Notes under the pieces: generated by a model | What the model was told of the DNA's origin: nothing | The model's database searches: none | The model's input: only the letters and a program-made list of their open reading frames with translations | Shown here: positions 52,738 through 62,455 of the stretch, piece after piece | How positions within the stretch are numbered: the stretch's first letter is position 1 | Layout of the letters: each line of letters opens with the position of its first letter | Made by a program: the position numbers and the translations under genes | From: Sphingobacterium thalpophilum | GTDB taxonomy: Bacteria; Bacteroidota; Bacteroidia; Sphingobacteriales; Sphingobacteriaceae | Reading direction: 5' to 3' | DNA length: 64,000 bases | Assembly: GCF_901482695.1 (NCBI RefSeq) | Contig: NZ_LR590484.1 | Span: forward strand, 2,542,001 to 2,606,000

Positions 52738-53903
52738 CTATTTAATTTTTTGTCATTAATGGCGTCCTCGTAGATCGCCAGCAATTTATTTTTGTTGATC
52801 TCTGGTGTAAAATTACTAAAATAATACGCCCGGGCGGTCTTTCTAATCTCATCTTTTTCAGCTGCTGGCTTCGCATTCCATTGTGTAAGGCAGTTGATGA
52901 TAGAAGTTTTATCATGTGGATCAAAGGTCTGACCGGTGCTGTTTGGAATGACCATCTCAGGCAGTGGGCCCAGATTGGAACACAGCACGGCGGTGCCGGC
53001 TGAATAAGCCTCCAACAGCGTGATGGGCATCCCTTCGTAGCAGATGGAAGGCAGGACCAAAGCTTGTGCAGCGGCAACAAGGGACATGATTTCAGTACGC
53101 GGCTTGAAACCCAGCAGGCTAATACGCGGATGGTTACCGATGGCGTCCCGAATTTTTCCGGCAAGGGGACCGTCGCCCACGATTTTTAATGTAAAATCAG
53201 TGTCTTTGGCTGCTTCGACCAGATTCCATATGCCTTTTTCGTCGGATAGCCTGCCCACATAGATGAAATACTCTCCTTGAGGTACCTCGGGCAGAGGGGG
53301 GGGGAATACAAAATTCGGCTTTACAGCAAACTTTTCTGGAGATACGTACAAGCTGGAATTAATAAATATCTCTCTGGCAAAATCTGTCAGGTTGATATAG
53401 CGGTTGACCTTGTTCCAGGTGCCGATTCGGCGGTGAAACCAATAGTTGAAAGCCAGTAGAAAGGTCTTCAATGCTGAATTATTAAAGGCTTTCTCACGAA
53501 TGGCGGTCCAGGGAAATTGTGCTTTTATAGAATCCAGGAAGAGGTGCTGATGGTGGTATAAAGTAGCCGAGGGACAGAGCAGCCTGAAATTATGTAAGGT
53601 CATCACCTGAGGTATCCCCAGTTTGGCAACGGTCCGGATAAGTATCGGTCCGGAAGCATAATGCGTGTTGTGAAGATGTACCACATCCGGCTCAAATTCG
53701 CGTATCGTCTTTTTTAATTTCCTTGCCGCGAAAATATTCCAGATGGAGCTTAAAGTCTGCAAGGCGCCCTGCCAGCCTTTTTTATTCTGAAAAGTAAGGG
53801 TGAGAACATCGTGTTCTGCAGACAGAAGGCTGGTTTCTTCCCGAAAAACGATATCCTCGCCCCCAGGAGACTGGTAGAATGTATGGATGATCAGTATACG
53901 CAT
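52734..53903 (-). CDS. GT4-family glycosyltransferase
   Basis: A 389-aa GT-B glycosyltransferase of family 4. The N-terminal domain shows FYQSPGGEDIVFREE and VVHLHNTHYASGP, where GG binds the acceptor or phosphate. The C-terminal nucleotide-sugar domain (PF00534) shows YVGRLSDEKGIWNLVEAA, LKIVGDGPLAGKI and SICYEGMPITLLEAYSAGTA with the conserved E-x7-E. Likely sugars and acceptors belong to surface polysaccharide, but no other such genes are nearby. ATG 53903 (MRILIIHTFY) is preferred to the ATG 18 bp upstream. Confidence 0.88.
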   Translation of the reverse strand: MRILIIHTFYQSPGGEDIVFREETSLLSAEHDVLTLTFQNKKGWQGALQTLSSIWNIFAARKLKKTIREFEPDVVHLHNTHYASGPILIRTVAKLGIPQVMTLHNFRLLCPSATLYHHQHLFLDSIKAQFPWTAIREKAFNNSALKTFLLAFNYWFHRRIGTWNKVNRYINLTDFAREIFINSSLYVSPEKFAVKPNFVFPPPLPEVPQGEYFIYVGRLSDEKGIWNLVEAAKDTDFTLKIVGDGPLAGKIRDAIGNHPRISLLGFKPRTEIMSLVAAAQALVLPSICYEGMPITLLEAYSAGTAVLCSNLGPLPEMVIPNSTGQTFDPHDKTSIINCLTQWNAKPAAEKDEIRKTARAYYFSNFTPEINKNKLLAIYEDAINDKKLNR

Positions 53904-54064
53904 GTGAATGACTTCATACAAACCTAAATAAATTCACTTGTATATGCAATATTATTGCTTAGGTATAAAAATGGAATACCTCGGTTCTCCTCAGTCAGCA
54001 GCGGATTATGTTGCCATTTCTACCCGATTATTGCTATATTCGCAGGATTCGATCGTAAAGATAT

Positions 54065-55033
54065 ATGCAACATTTACAACAGCTCGTAATAGAGGCGATA
54101 GAGAAAAGTCAATTTCCAGCAACACCAACCAATTTATATGATCCCATACGGTATATATTGACTTTGGGCGGAAAGCGGGTGCGGCCGGTGCTCACCTTGA
54201 TGGCAGCGGAGTTATTTGGTATGCAACAGATGGAGGAAATCATTCCTGCAGCGAAAGCAGTCGAATTTTTTCATAACTTTTCCTTGATTCACGACGATCT
54301 GATGGATAAGGCTCCCTTGCGGCGGGGGAAAACCACCGTTCATGAAAAGTGGGATGCCAATATCGCTATCTTATCTGGCGATGGCCTGTTGGTGAAGGCG
54401 TATGAAGAAATATCTAAATGTAATCCGGTCTACCTGCCCGCGACGCTCAAGATTTTAAGTAAAGTTGCCATGGAGGTTTGTGAAGGACAGCAGCTGGATA
54501 TGGATTACGAAATGCGTGAATCGCTGAGCATGAACGAGTACCTGGAGATGATCCGTCTGAAAACGTCGGTGCTATTGGGCGGAGCTCTACAGCTAGGTGC
54601 TATTCTGTCGGGAGCAGATGCGCAACAGCAGCAATTGATATATGACTTTGGCGAAAATGTCGGGCTGGCCTTTCAGCTGCAGGACGATATTCTGGATGCT
54701 TATGGCGATCCGGATACCTTTGGGAAAATTGTGGGCGGCGATATAATGATCAATAAGAAAACCTTTTTATTGGTCAAATTGATGGAGGTCATTGCGCCGG
54801 CAGACAGACCACATATGGAGCAGCTGTTGCAATCTACAGTCGACACGCGGCCGACCAAAGTTGCAGATATGCTAGCCCTTTACGATAAGTATGAAGTCAG
54901 AAAATCAGCAGACGAACTCAAAGATAACTATACCCAGAAGGCCTTTGAAAAAATGGAGGCGCTAGATGTACCAAAGCAGCGGAAGGAAGCGTTATTAGTG
55001 TTAGCAAATAGCCTACTGGTACGTCAGCAATAG
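54065..55033 (+). CDS. polyprenyl diphosphate synthase
   Basis: A 322-aa trans-prenyltransferase of the IspA/IspB type that condenses isopentenyl diphosphate units. The first Asp-rich motif DDLMD is at 77-81 with RRGKTT after it, and the second, DDILD, at 207-211 (FQLQDDILDAYGD). GGKRVRPVL at 35-43 is the IPP-binding region. The residues before the first motif (FFHNFSLIHDD) decide chain length but give no safe call, so geranylgeranyl, hexaprenyl and octaprenyl products are all possible. It probably feeds menaquinone. Confidence 0.92.
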   Translation: MQHLQQLVIEAIEKSQFPATPTNLYDPIRYILTLGGKRVRPVLTLMAAELFGMQQMEEIIPAAKAVEFFHNFSLIHDDLMDKAPLRRGKTTVHEKWDANIAILSGDGLLVKAYEEISKCNPVYLPATLKILSKVAMEVCEGQQLDMDYEMRESLSMNEYLEMIRLKTSVLLGGALQLGAILSGADAQQQQLIYDFGENVGLAFQLQDDILDAYGDPDTFGKIVGGDIMINKKTFLLVKLMEVIAPADRPHMEQLLQSTVDTRPTKVADMLALYDKYEVRKSADELKDNYTQKAFEKMEALDVPKQRKEALLVLANSLLVRQQ

Positions 55034-55114
55034 AGAAATTGTATTAAAATTCTTATTTTGCCAATAAATGGTTATTTTGTAAGAAATTAATTAAATAATT
55101 TTAGATTACGTTCA

Positions 55115-55891
55115 ATGGAGCCTTTAAAGATAACGATATTTCAAGCATATTTATTCTGGGAAAATATAGAGAAAAATCTGAATAACCTGGCGTTGCGGCT
55201 TTCTTCGCTACGTGAGAAAACTGATTTGATCCTATTGCCTGAGATGTTTAATACCGGCTTCACGAACAACGTTGCGAAATGCGCTGAACCTGCCAATGGG
55301 CCGACAACAAAATGGCTGTTCGAAATGGCAAGCTCCCTGAATTGCGTTGTTGCCGGTTCGTTGATTATTGAGGAAGGCGGAAAATATTATAACCGTTTTG
55401 TCTGGATGTTTCCGGATGGCAAATATGTGAAGTACGACAAGCGCCATCTCTTTAGTCTGTCCAAGGAAAATGAGTACTTTGAACCCGGTAACGAGCGTAT
55501 ACTGGTGGATATCAAAGGCTGGAATATATGTCCGATGATTTGCTATGACCTGCGTTTTCCGGTATGGTCCAAGAATCAGAACGCTGCTTACGATATCCTG
55601 GTGTACACGGCCAGCTGGCCTGATAAACGTTCGGCGCATTGGCGGGCACTTATTCCGGCGCGCGCGATCGAGAACCAAGCTTATGTGATCGGTGTAAACC
55701 GTGTCGGCCACGACGGTAATGATATTTATTATTCCGGCGGCTCGATGTGCATTTCTCCACTGGGCGATGTGGTGTACTACAAACCCGAAGATGAGGATCT
55801 GTACACCTTTACCCTGAATCCAAATGATCTGTTGGAAGCCCGTGAGAAATTTCCATTTTTGAAAGATTCAGACAGTTTTACCATCGGTTAA
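55115..55891 (+). CDS. nitrilase-family amidase (omega-amidase/YafV-like)
   Basis: A 258-aa C-N hydrolase. The catalytic triad is visible as Glu43 (LPEMFNTGF), Lys109 (YDKRHLFSL) and Cys143 (MICYDLRFPVW). The sequence around them fits omega-amidases such as YafV/Nit2, which hydrolyse alpha-ketoglutaramate or ketosuccinamate in methionine salvage. It follows the prenyl synthase gene by 81 bp on the same strand without a terminator. The exact substrate is inferred from the family. Confidence 0.9.
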   Translation: MEPLKITIFQAYLFWENIEKNLNNLALRLSSLREKTDLILLPEMFNTGFTNNVAKCAEPANGPTTKWLFEMASSLNCVVAGSLIIEEGGKYYNRFVWMFPDGKYVKYDKRHLFSLSKENEYFEPGNERILVDIKGWNICPMICYDLRFPVWSKNQNAAYDILVYTASWPDKRSAHWRALIPARAIENQAYVIGVNRVGHDGNDIYYSGGSMCISPLGDVVYYKPEDEDLYTFTLNPNDLLEAREKFPFLKDSDSFTIG

Positions 55892-56152
55892 CTCTTCCTG
55901 GAATAGATATAAAGACAAGCATTTATTTTGTTTGTATCTATTTTATTCCTAAATTCAGTCTAATATAGATCATTAATTATGGTTTATTAACATCTATTTA
56001 TGGCATGTTGATAAAATTTCTTTGGGTAGCTTCATAAAAAGCGTAATTTAGGCTAATTATTAGCCAAAATAAGTTTAGTTTTTATCAGCTTGATTTGGGG
56101 CTACTATTTTTTGCAGCTTAAGTTGCGTAAACAACCATAACCATTATTTATT

Positions 56153-56596
56153 ATGTTAGACCAAGATTTAGAATCGCAAGAGTACTTTTATAATTTCCTT
56201 ACAGGGAAGTATTCCATAGCAGTTATGCGCCGTTTACAGCGTAATCTCAAAGAAGCAGGATTGACTATTACCTCCGAGCAGTGGAGTATCATGTACAATC
56301 TCTGGATGGAAGAGGGGCTTACCCAGCAGGAACTTGCCGTCCGGACATTCAGAGACAAACCGAGTGTGACCCGCCTGATCAACAATCTTGAAAGAATGAA
56401 TCTGGTGATCCGTGTCAACGATAAAAACGATAGACGGTCCAATCTGATCTATCTGACCAAGACGGGCCGCAGAATGAAGGAGGAGGGCATGCGACAGGCC
56501 AAAAATACCATTGAGCAGGCGCTGGGAGGCCTGACTGAAGACCAGATCGCTTTATCCCATACGACGCTCCATCGCGTGCTCTTTAACCTGAAATAA
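56153..56596 (+). CDS. MarR-family transcriptional regulator
   Basis: A 147-aa winged-helix regulator. The recognition region TQQELAVRTFRDKPSVTRLI lies at about residues 55-76, and the wing RVNDKNDRRSNLIYLTKTG holds the usual DxRS/R motif. MarR proteins bind as dimers to palindromes and respond to phenolic or oxidative ligands. It stands alone, with a 261-bp AT-rich region upstream where it may regulate itself. The neighbouring glutamate-synthase-like gene is convergent, so the target is not obvious. Confidence 0.92.
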   Translation: MLDQDLESQEYFYNFLTGKYSIAVMRRLQRNLKEAGLTITSEQWSIMYNLWMEEGLTQQELAVRTFRDKPSVTRLINNLERMNLVIRVNDKNDRRSNLIYLTKTGRRMKEEGMRQAKNTIEQALGGLTEDQIALSHTTLHRVLFNLK

Positions 56597-56673
56597 GAGA
56601 ACATGCTACAGCACGCCAAGTACTGGATCGTGCATAAATGATACACCGGCGTAAGATAAAAACATCACGATAA

Positions 56674-56715
56674 AAACAAATCCCCCAAATGTCAGAGCAC
56701 TTGGGGGATTTGTTT
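56674..56715. terminator. bidirectional intrinsic terminator
   Basis: A 15-bp inverted repeat AAACAAATCCCCCAA/TTGGGGGATTTGTTT (56674-56688 and 56701-56715) with a 12-nt loop. It lies between the convergent marR-type gene and the glutamate-synthase-like gene. Confidence 0.88.
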
Positions 56716-56735
56716 ATGTGTTATAATGGAGCTGT

Positions 56736-58292
56736 TTAGTCCTCGAAGAGCTTGCTCTCAAAGTCCGTGTGGCTGTTGACCAATTTGCCTTCGGTACCAA
56801 AGTAGATCTCCTGAAAACTCAATGTCCGGGTTGCATCTACTTTTCGGAAAAATTTATCTGCAGATACGTCGGCCAGGGTCTTGAACCCACAGGCTTCCAT
56901 AATCTCCACGGTGGCGCGTAAGGTATTACGGTGGAATTGGGCCACACGTACATATTTGTCGTTGACATCAAGGCCTTTATACAAGTGTGGTTGTTGTGTT
57001 GCCACACCGACAGGACAGACGTCCTCATTACATTTTAGCGCCTGGATACAGCCTAGGGCAAACATCATCCCACGGGCACTATAACAAGCATCAGCTCCCA
57101 GTGCAATGACTTTTAAGATATCAAAGCCGGTCACAATGCGGCTGGACACGATCAGCTTAATATGTTTTTTCAGACCGAAAGCGATTAGTGTTTTGGTTAC
57201 GAAAGCTAGGGCATCATAAAGCGGCATTCCCAGGTTATCTGTAAATTCCAATGGTGCGGCACCGGTTCCCCCTTCAGATCCGTCGACCGAGATAAAGTCG
57301 GGGAAGATCTGAGTATTCTGCATCGCATGGCAGATATCGATGAATTCATTTTTATCGCCGATACAGATTTTGAATCCGATGGGTTTCCCACCCGATAGTT
57401 CACGCATCTGCTGCAGGAAATGCATCATTTCCGTTGGCGTGGAGAACGCACTGTGTGCGGGAGGCGACATGACGTCCGTTCCTGGGATGACGTGCCGGAT
57501 GGCAGCGACCTCAGGCGTGTTTTTGGCTGCGGGCAAAATACCCCCATGCCCCGGTTTTGCTCCCTGTGAGAGCTTAAGTTCAATCATTTTGACATTCTCG
57601 CGGTTGGATTTCTCACGGAAGAGCTCGGGGTCGAATTTGCCCTCCGCATTCCGGCAGCCAAAATATCCTGTACCCACCTGCCAGATTAGGTCACCACCGT
57701 TGTTGTGGTAATCACTGATCCCACCTTCGCCGGTATTATGCGCAAAGTTTTGCAAGGCAGCACCTTTATTTAATGCCGTGATAGCCGTCTTGCTCAATGC
57801 TCCGTAACTCATGGCCGAGATATTGAATACACTTAAGCTGTAAGGCTTTTTACAGGCCTCGTTGCCTACTACCGTACGCAGGTCATGATTTTCGATATGG
57901 CATGGAAAAACCGAGTGTGCGGCCCATTCGTTTCCTACAGCCTGCGGGTCACTCTGCATACCGAAGGCTACCGTCTCACGCTGGTTTTTTGCGCGTTGAT
58001 ACACGATAGAACGCTGTCTTCTGTTAAAGGGGCGCCCGTCCATATCGGATTCCCAGAAATATTGTCTCAGCTCGGGACGGATCGACTCAAAAATAAAACG
58101 AAAGTATCCAACCAGCGGATAGTTGCGCAGGATGGCGTGTCTGGTCTGGAAACTATGGTATAATGCGATCAATAATAGGGGGAAGGGTATAATCAACAGC
58201 CAAAACCAGCTTGGCGTGAATATAAATCCAAATGATACAATGATTAAATTAATCACAACCATTATTGAAATAATGAGTTTTCTAACTTCCAT
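56736..58292 (-). CDS. FMN-binding glutamate synthase-family protein
   Basis: A 518-aa protein. Two hydrophobic helices at about residues 7-25 and 29-46 anchor it in the inner membrane. The rest is a GltS central/FMN-binding TIM barrel (PF01645): SYGALSKTAITALNKGA, NTGEGGISDYH, IELKLSQGAKPGHGG, SVDGSEGGTGAAP, and CYSARGMMFALGCIQALKCN with cysteines. It lacks the glutaminase domain of full glutamate synthase, so it is not a stand-alone GOGAT. Its true reaction is unknown; archaeal-type glutamate synthase or a dehydrogenase role has been proposed for similar proteins. Confidence 0.9.
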   Translation of the reverse strand: MEVRKLIISIMVVINLIIVSFGFIFTPSWFWLLIIPFPLLLIALYHSFQTRHAILRNYPLVGYFRFIFESIRPELRQYFWESDMDGRPFNRRQRSIVYQRAKNQRETVAFGMQSDPQAVGNEWAAHSVFPCHIENHDLRTVVGNEACKKPYSLSVFNISAMSYGALSKTAITALNKGAALQNFAHNTGEGGISDYHNNGGDLIWQVGTGYFGCRNAEGKFDPELFREKSNRENVKMIELKLSQGAKPGHGGILPAAKNTPEVAAIRHVIPGTDVMSPPAHSAFSTPTEMMHFLQQMRELSGGKPIGFKICIGDKNEFIDICHAMQNTQIFPDFISVDGSEGGTGAAPLEFTDNLGMPLYDALAFVTKTLIAFGLKKHIKLIVSSRIVTGFDILKVIALGADACYSARGMMFALGCIQALKCNEDVCPVGVATQQPHLYKGLDVNDKYVRVAQFHRNTLRATVEIMEACGFKTLADVSADKFFRKVDATRTLSFQEIYFGTEGKLVNSHTDFESKLFED

Positions 58293-58480
58293 AGAAAATA
58301 CGATTGTTTAGTTTTAATTCGCTATTGTTACTGTTCAGCCCAATTGCTTATTTTATTGCTCAATTAGCATTCCAAAAATGCGCTTTCGGACAGAGCAAAT
58401 GTACTAAAGTTCCTAGAGTAAATGGCTATAATTGGCCCCCTGAGGTAAGTTTTGACAAGTTTATAACTGTTTATGACAAA

Positions 58481-59242
58481 CTATTTTCTTTTAGTAATCT
58501 GTTGCGTTAAAAGTTGATAGATTTGCTGTAAATCTGGTTTATTACTAATAAATTTCAAATGTTTTTGTATGGTGTCTTCATCCCCGCGACGGGCGGGGCC
58601 TGTCTGAACTGTAAATGGAATGTGATTTTGAACCTTTTCTGCCGTTTCCAGGATGATCGGCCGCACCAGGTCAAACGGTAAACTGTTTTCAGCCAGCAGC
58701 TCGTATGCCATTTGGTAAAGAATATTTGTGAAGTTGTTGACTATAACAGCGGATAGATGAATCGCCATTCGCTGCGGCGAATTGCAGAGCAGGCTCTGTG
58801 CTGAAAGTTCGCGTGCTAGCCGGAGCAGCAACTGCGCGTTTGTCGTTGTATTCCCTTCTACACAAAGCGGTATTTCGGCAAAATCAACAGATTTGTTTTT
58901 CGACAATGACTGGGGCGGGTAAATCACACCATAGTTTGTAAAGCGGTTCAATGCCGCTATGTCGGTAGCCCCCGAGCAATGGACAACGATTCCCTTAATG
59001 CCTGATGCCAGCTGGCTGACGAGTGTCGGGATAGCTCCATCACTTACGGCGATGAAGTATAGATCAGCATCAGGCTGTAGCTGCGACAGATCATCCGTCG
59101 CAGCAGATTGAAGCGCAAAGGCCAATGCATTCGCATTGGCCTTTGTTTTACTATAAATCTGAACGATCTGATGCCCTCTCTTTTGGAACTGTTGTGCAAA
59201 ATGCGTTGCGGCATTCCCGCTTCCTAAGATCACAATGTTCAT
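58481..59242 (-). CDS. Rossmann-like/DUF2520 protein
   Basis: A 253-aa protein. An N-terminal NAD(P)-binding Rossmann domain (VILGSGNAATHFAQQF at 4-19; FIAVSDGAIPTLVSQL) precedes a DUF2520 helical domain (VVHCSGATDI, YPPQSLSK, MAIHLSAVIVNNFTNILYQM). The fold matches 6-phosphogluconate-dehydrogenase-like oxidoreductases (often annotated F420-dependent NADP oxidoreductase). It shares one base with the end of ccmF, so it is translated from the ccmE-ccmF transcript. The substrate is unknown. Confidence 0.85.
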   Translation of the reverse strand: MNIVILGSGNAATHFAQQFQKRGHQIVQIYSKTKANANALAFALQSAATDDLSQLQPDADLYFIAVSDGAIPTLVSQLASGIKGIVVHCSGATDIAALNRFTNYGVIYPPQSLSKNKSVDFAEIPLCVEGNTTTNAQLLLRLARELSAQSLLCNSPQRMAIHLSAVIVNNFTNILYQMAYELLAENSLPFDLVRPIILETAEKVQNHIPFTVQTGPARRGDEDTIQKHLKFISNKPDLQQIYQLLTQQITKRK

Positions 59243-61701
59243 TATTTAGCTAATTTTCGTTTTTGCTCTTTGTTTCTCCTGACAATAGACATGATAAAAC
59301 CAATGGTCATGACAATCGTTCCGCACCAGAAGAAATTGATATAAGGGAACTTGATGGCCTTAAAGACAACCCATTTCTTTTCCGGCAGCGGCTTTTGATA
59401 GACCATGATCTCCAGTTTATCCTGGTCCGGCTTGATGCCTGTAAAGCGAAATTTCAGTCCCTGTTCAGTAACGTCCTTGTTGAAGTCGTAGACACCACCA
59501 TCTTTGATCAGGTAGATCGGCTGTACCTCATATTGTTTGTTGTCGGCTGCAAAGACCTTGATTTTCAGTCCGACCATAATATCGTTGGGGCCTTTTGGGA
59601 TTTTTTCCAGATGTGCATCGCGGTTGAGCCCCTCGATGACGTAATATCCGTTTCGGTAACGTAGCGTATCACCGATATTGACCTGATAGGTTGCAGGCTC
59701 CTCATAGTCTTCAAAGCCGGTTTTGTCCTCGGCTGCTACCTGCGCATGCTGCGCCTGACTTTCTGCGGCCGCAGCCGTGATCAGGGTATAGATATCGTGC
59801 GTGATGTAATGCTTGGTCGCCGGAGTACCGATAAGACCGCCCATTTTTGCGTTGTTCTGAGCAAATGGCTGCAGGATAAATTCTTCTTTGACTTTGCCTG
59901 TTTCCTCATCTACCCGCTCGTATTTAATCTTATAATAGGTGTTTGGTGCAACAATGCTGTCGCCGATATACGTGATTTTATATTCACCCATCTGCACGGG
60001 CTGACCTTCGGTAAGGAACAGGTTGTCACCTGGTTTTTCCACCTTGTCAAATCCAGATACCGCAATATATCCTGTGTTATTGACGGAAATCACCTCATTG
60101 GTAGCTGCCGCTACCATGGCGCCGATCAATAGTAGTCCAAATCCAATGTGGGCCACCGAGGAGCCGGCCAGCTTCCATTTTCCTTTGAAAGCATCCCCAA
60201 GGACGCGGATATTAGCCAATATACAGAAGGTGCTCGAAAAGGTGATCAGCATGTAGATCAGGTTGCTGTATGTTTTGGTAATGTAGGTAATTGCCGCAGT
60301 CAGCAATAGTGCTATCACCAACGATGCTACTGTCGAAGCCAGAAATTTACGGCTGTCGGTGCGTTTGTATTTTAAAAACTGGGTAAATCCGGTCATGATC
60401 ATCACGATGACTGCAAAGCCAGACTGCCATTTGTTGTAATGCTGAATAGGTTCCAGCGGTGGCGCTACTTTCGTGCCGAATATCTTGTTGAATACCGGGA
60501 TGGAGGTGGAGGCGATAATCTGCGCACAGGCCACCGTAAGTACCAAGGCACCAATAAACAGCCAGAACTCTCTAGAGTAGATGTCCTCGTCTTTTTCGGT
60601 GATCGGCATTTCCTTCTTTTTTACCGCAAGGAAGACTACCATAATAATCAGGAACACGACATTAAATAGGATAAGCTGTCCGCTCATGCCCAGGTCGGTA
60701 AACGAGTGGACAGAAGTCTCTCCGAGGATACCACTGCGTGTGAGGTAAGAAGCATAAATGACCAGGACGAAGCTGATCATCGCCAAGAAGGTGGCCGTGA
60801 AATAGGAGTGGCCCGAGTTTTTGTAGGCGATCATGACGTGCACTGCAGCGATCAGTGTAAACCAGGGGATAATGGAAGCATTCTCTACCGGATCCCATGC
60901 CCAAAAGCCGCCAAAGTTGAGCGCTTCGTACGCCCAGAAGGAACCCATGATGATGCCTGCACCGAGGATCATCACCGCGAATAGCGCCCATGGCAGCGCT
61001 GCATTGATCCATTCTTTATAACGTCTAGTCCATAAGGCTCCCGTTGCATAAGCAAATGGCACAATCATGGACGCAAAGCCCAGAAATAAGGTCGGCGGGT
61101 GAATGACCATCCAATAGTTTTGTAGCAGCGGGTTTAAGCCGTTGCCGTCAGTGATTAATGATACGTAATTGGCCTGCTTGAAGATAGGAATGTCCATCGC
61201 CTCGCGCAGCAATATAAAGGGCGAACTGCCGATGCGTAGACCGAAGAGTTCGACGCCCACCAGCATGGAGGCTAAGAATGCCTGGCACAGCATGACAAAT
61301 GTCATGACAGAGGATTCCCAGCTTTTGGCTTTAAAGAGCAGTATGGCACCCAGCACAGTCTGCCAGAACATCCATAACCAGAAACTACCTTCCTGTCCTT
61401 CCCAGAAACTGGAAATGATGTAGTAGGTGGGTAACGTCTTGGAGGAGTGTGCCCAGGCGTAATTATATTCAAACAGATGGTTGTAGATGATATAAAATAA
61501 TGTACCACCAATAGCTACAACAGAGACCGCATTGATCCAAAAACCAATACGGGCGAGCTTTTTCCATGAACTCTCTTCAGGGTGTCTAGTCGCGAAAAAA
61601 TAACTGATACAGGATAAAATTGCTGCACCGAAAGAAAGTACAATAAAAAACTGTCCGATCTGACCCGGCAGCAGGTGTTCACCAACGTAGTTAACGTCCA
61701 T
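59242..61701 (-). CDS. ccmF: cytochrome c haem lyase subunit CcmF/CcsA family
   Basis: An 819-aa membrane protein that joins haem to apocytochrome c in the periplasm. The tryptophan-rich WWD-type segment FGGFWAWDPVENASIIPWFT binds haem, and flanking conserved His residues (WMVIHPPTLFLGFASM, IAAVHVMIAYK) act as axial ligands in homologues. The C-terminal part (about 540-780) is a large periplasmic beta domain, followed by a last helix. It is longer than proteobacterial CcmF (about 650 aa), as is common in Bacteroidota. It lies 20 bp after ccmE. Confidence 0.92.
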   Translation of the reverse strand: MDVNYVGEHLLPGQIGQFFIVLSFGAAILSCISYFFATRHPEESSWKKLARIGFWINAVSVVAIGGTLFYIIYNHLFEYNYAWAHSSKTLPTYYIISSFWEGQEGSFWLWMFWQTVLGAILLFKAKSWESSVMTFVMLCQAFLASMLVGVELFGLRIGSSPFILLREAMDIPIFKQANYVSLITDGNGLNPLLQNYWMVIHPPTLFLGFASMIVPFAYATGALWTRRYKEWINAALPWALFAVMILGAGIIMGSFWAYEALNFGGFWAWDPVENASIIPWFTLIAAVHVMIAYKNSGHSYFTATFLAMISFVLVIYASYLTRSGILGETSVHSFTDLGMSGQLILFNVVFLIIMVVFLAVKKKEMPITEKDEDIYSREFWLFIGALVLTVACAQIIASTSIPVFNKIFGTKVAPPLEPIQHYNKWQSGFAVIVMIMTGFTQFLKYKRTDSRKFLASTVASLVIALLLTAAITYITKTYSNLIYMLITFSSTFCILANIRVLGDAFKGKWKLAGSSVAHIGFGLLLIGAMVAAATNEVISVNNTGYIAVSGFDKVEKPGDNLFLTEGQPVQMGEYKITYIGDSIVAPNTYYKIKYERVDEETGKVKEEFILQPFAQNNAKMGGLIGTPATKHYITHDIYTLITAAAAESQAQHAQVAAEDKTGFEDYEEPATYQVNIGDTLRYRNGYYVIEGLNRDAHLEKIPKGPNDIMVGLKIKVFAADNKQYEVQPIYLIKDGGVYDFNKDVTEQGLKFRFTGIKPDQDKLEIMVYQKPLPEKKWVVFKAIKFPYINFFWCGTIVMTIGFIMSIVRRNKEQKRKLAK

Positions 61702-61721
61702 TGAAAGATTGATTTTACGAA

Positions 61722-62129
61722 TTAATTATTGAAAGCCGTTGCATTGATCTCGGTGACCACCGATTTATCGTTATATTTAGATGGGCATTTCATCAGTATT
61801 TTGCTGGCTCTAAAAACGTTGCCGTCCATTTTACCCGTCAGAACGATCTGCTCCGAACGCTCAATATCCTGAGGTTTGGCTCCCCTGAACACCACTTCAC
61901 ACTCGGTACCCTCGTTGTCATACATAAAAAATGTAAATTTATTGGCGTCCGTCTTTGGATCATAATGAAGCGCCTTCTGCTTGTTGAGCTGGCCCACAAC
62001 ATATAGTTCTGTTTTCTTTTCTTTTGCCTCGGTAAATGTGGAGTATGTACTTGAATCGGTATAGATCACAAGTATCATGGCGATGGCCACAGCAATGATA
62101 GCGATTAGAATGATCGAACTTTTTTTCAT
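61722..62129 (-). CDS. ccmE: CcmE-type haem chaperone with CxxxY motif
   Basis: A 135-aa protein with an N-terminal membrane anchor (about residues 5-22) and a periplasmic OB-fold. Family marks are LYVVGQLNK, FTFFMYDNEGTECEVVFRG and IVLTGKMDGNVFRASKILMK. Where most CcmE proteins have the haem-binding HxxxY, this one has Cys115-Pro-Ser-Lys-Tyr119 (CxxxY). Such variants are known from Ccm systems that lack some other components. It precedes ccmF by 20 bp. Haem binding by Cys115 is inferred. Confidence 0.88.
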   Translation of the reverse strand: MKKSSIILIAIIAVAIAMILVIYTDSSTYSTFTEAKEKKTELYVVGQLNKQKALHYDPKTDANKFTFFMYDNEGTECEVVFRGAKPQDIERSEQIVLTGKMDGNVFRASKILMKCPSKYNDKSVVTEINATAFNN

Positions 62130-62455
62130 TCGTTTAAATTATTTATAATGTATCAATTTCTTTATCCGGGTGAACCAATCACAAGACCTGTTCAGCGGCG
62201 ATATTGTGCCTAAGAGAGCCCGACCGTCCAAACAGGAGAAGATTGGCCCTAACAGACACTTAACCGAATGCAAAATTACGAATAGATTTGCGAAGAAAGG
62301 AATAATGCAACTTTTCGGTATTATTTATATTTGTTCTAAATAGATTGGCAGAGTTGAAAAAATATGCGATATTAGAATGCTTTTGAATAATTTCAATGGA
62401 GATTTAATATTTTGGTGCTGGCGATATTGCATGAATTTTACAATTGCCTGTTAAT
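62130..62455. other. divergent intergenic region between ccmE and the LpxR-like gene
   Basis: 326 bp with no gene. It holds a candidate plus-strand -7 element, TATATTTG (62326-62333), for the LpxR-like gene. A candidate minus-strand element, TAATTTTG (read from 62278 to 62271), is there for ccmE. Neither has a clear -33 element. Confidence 0.35.
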
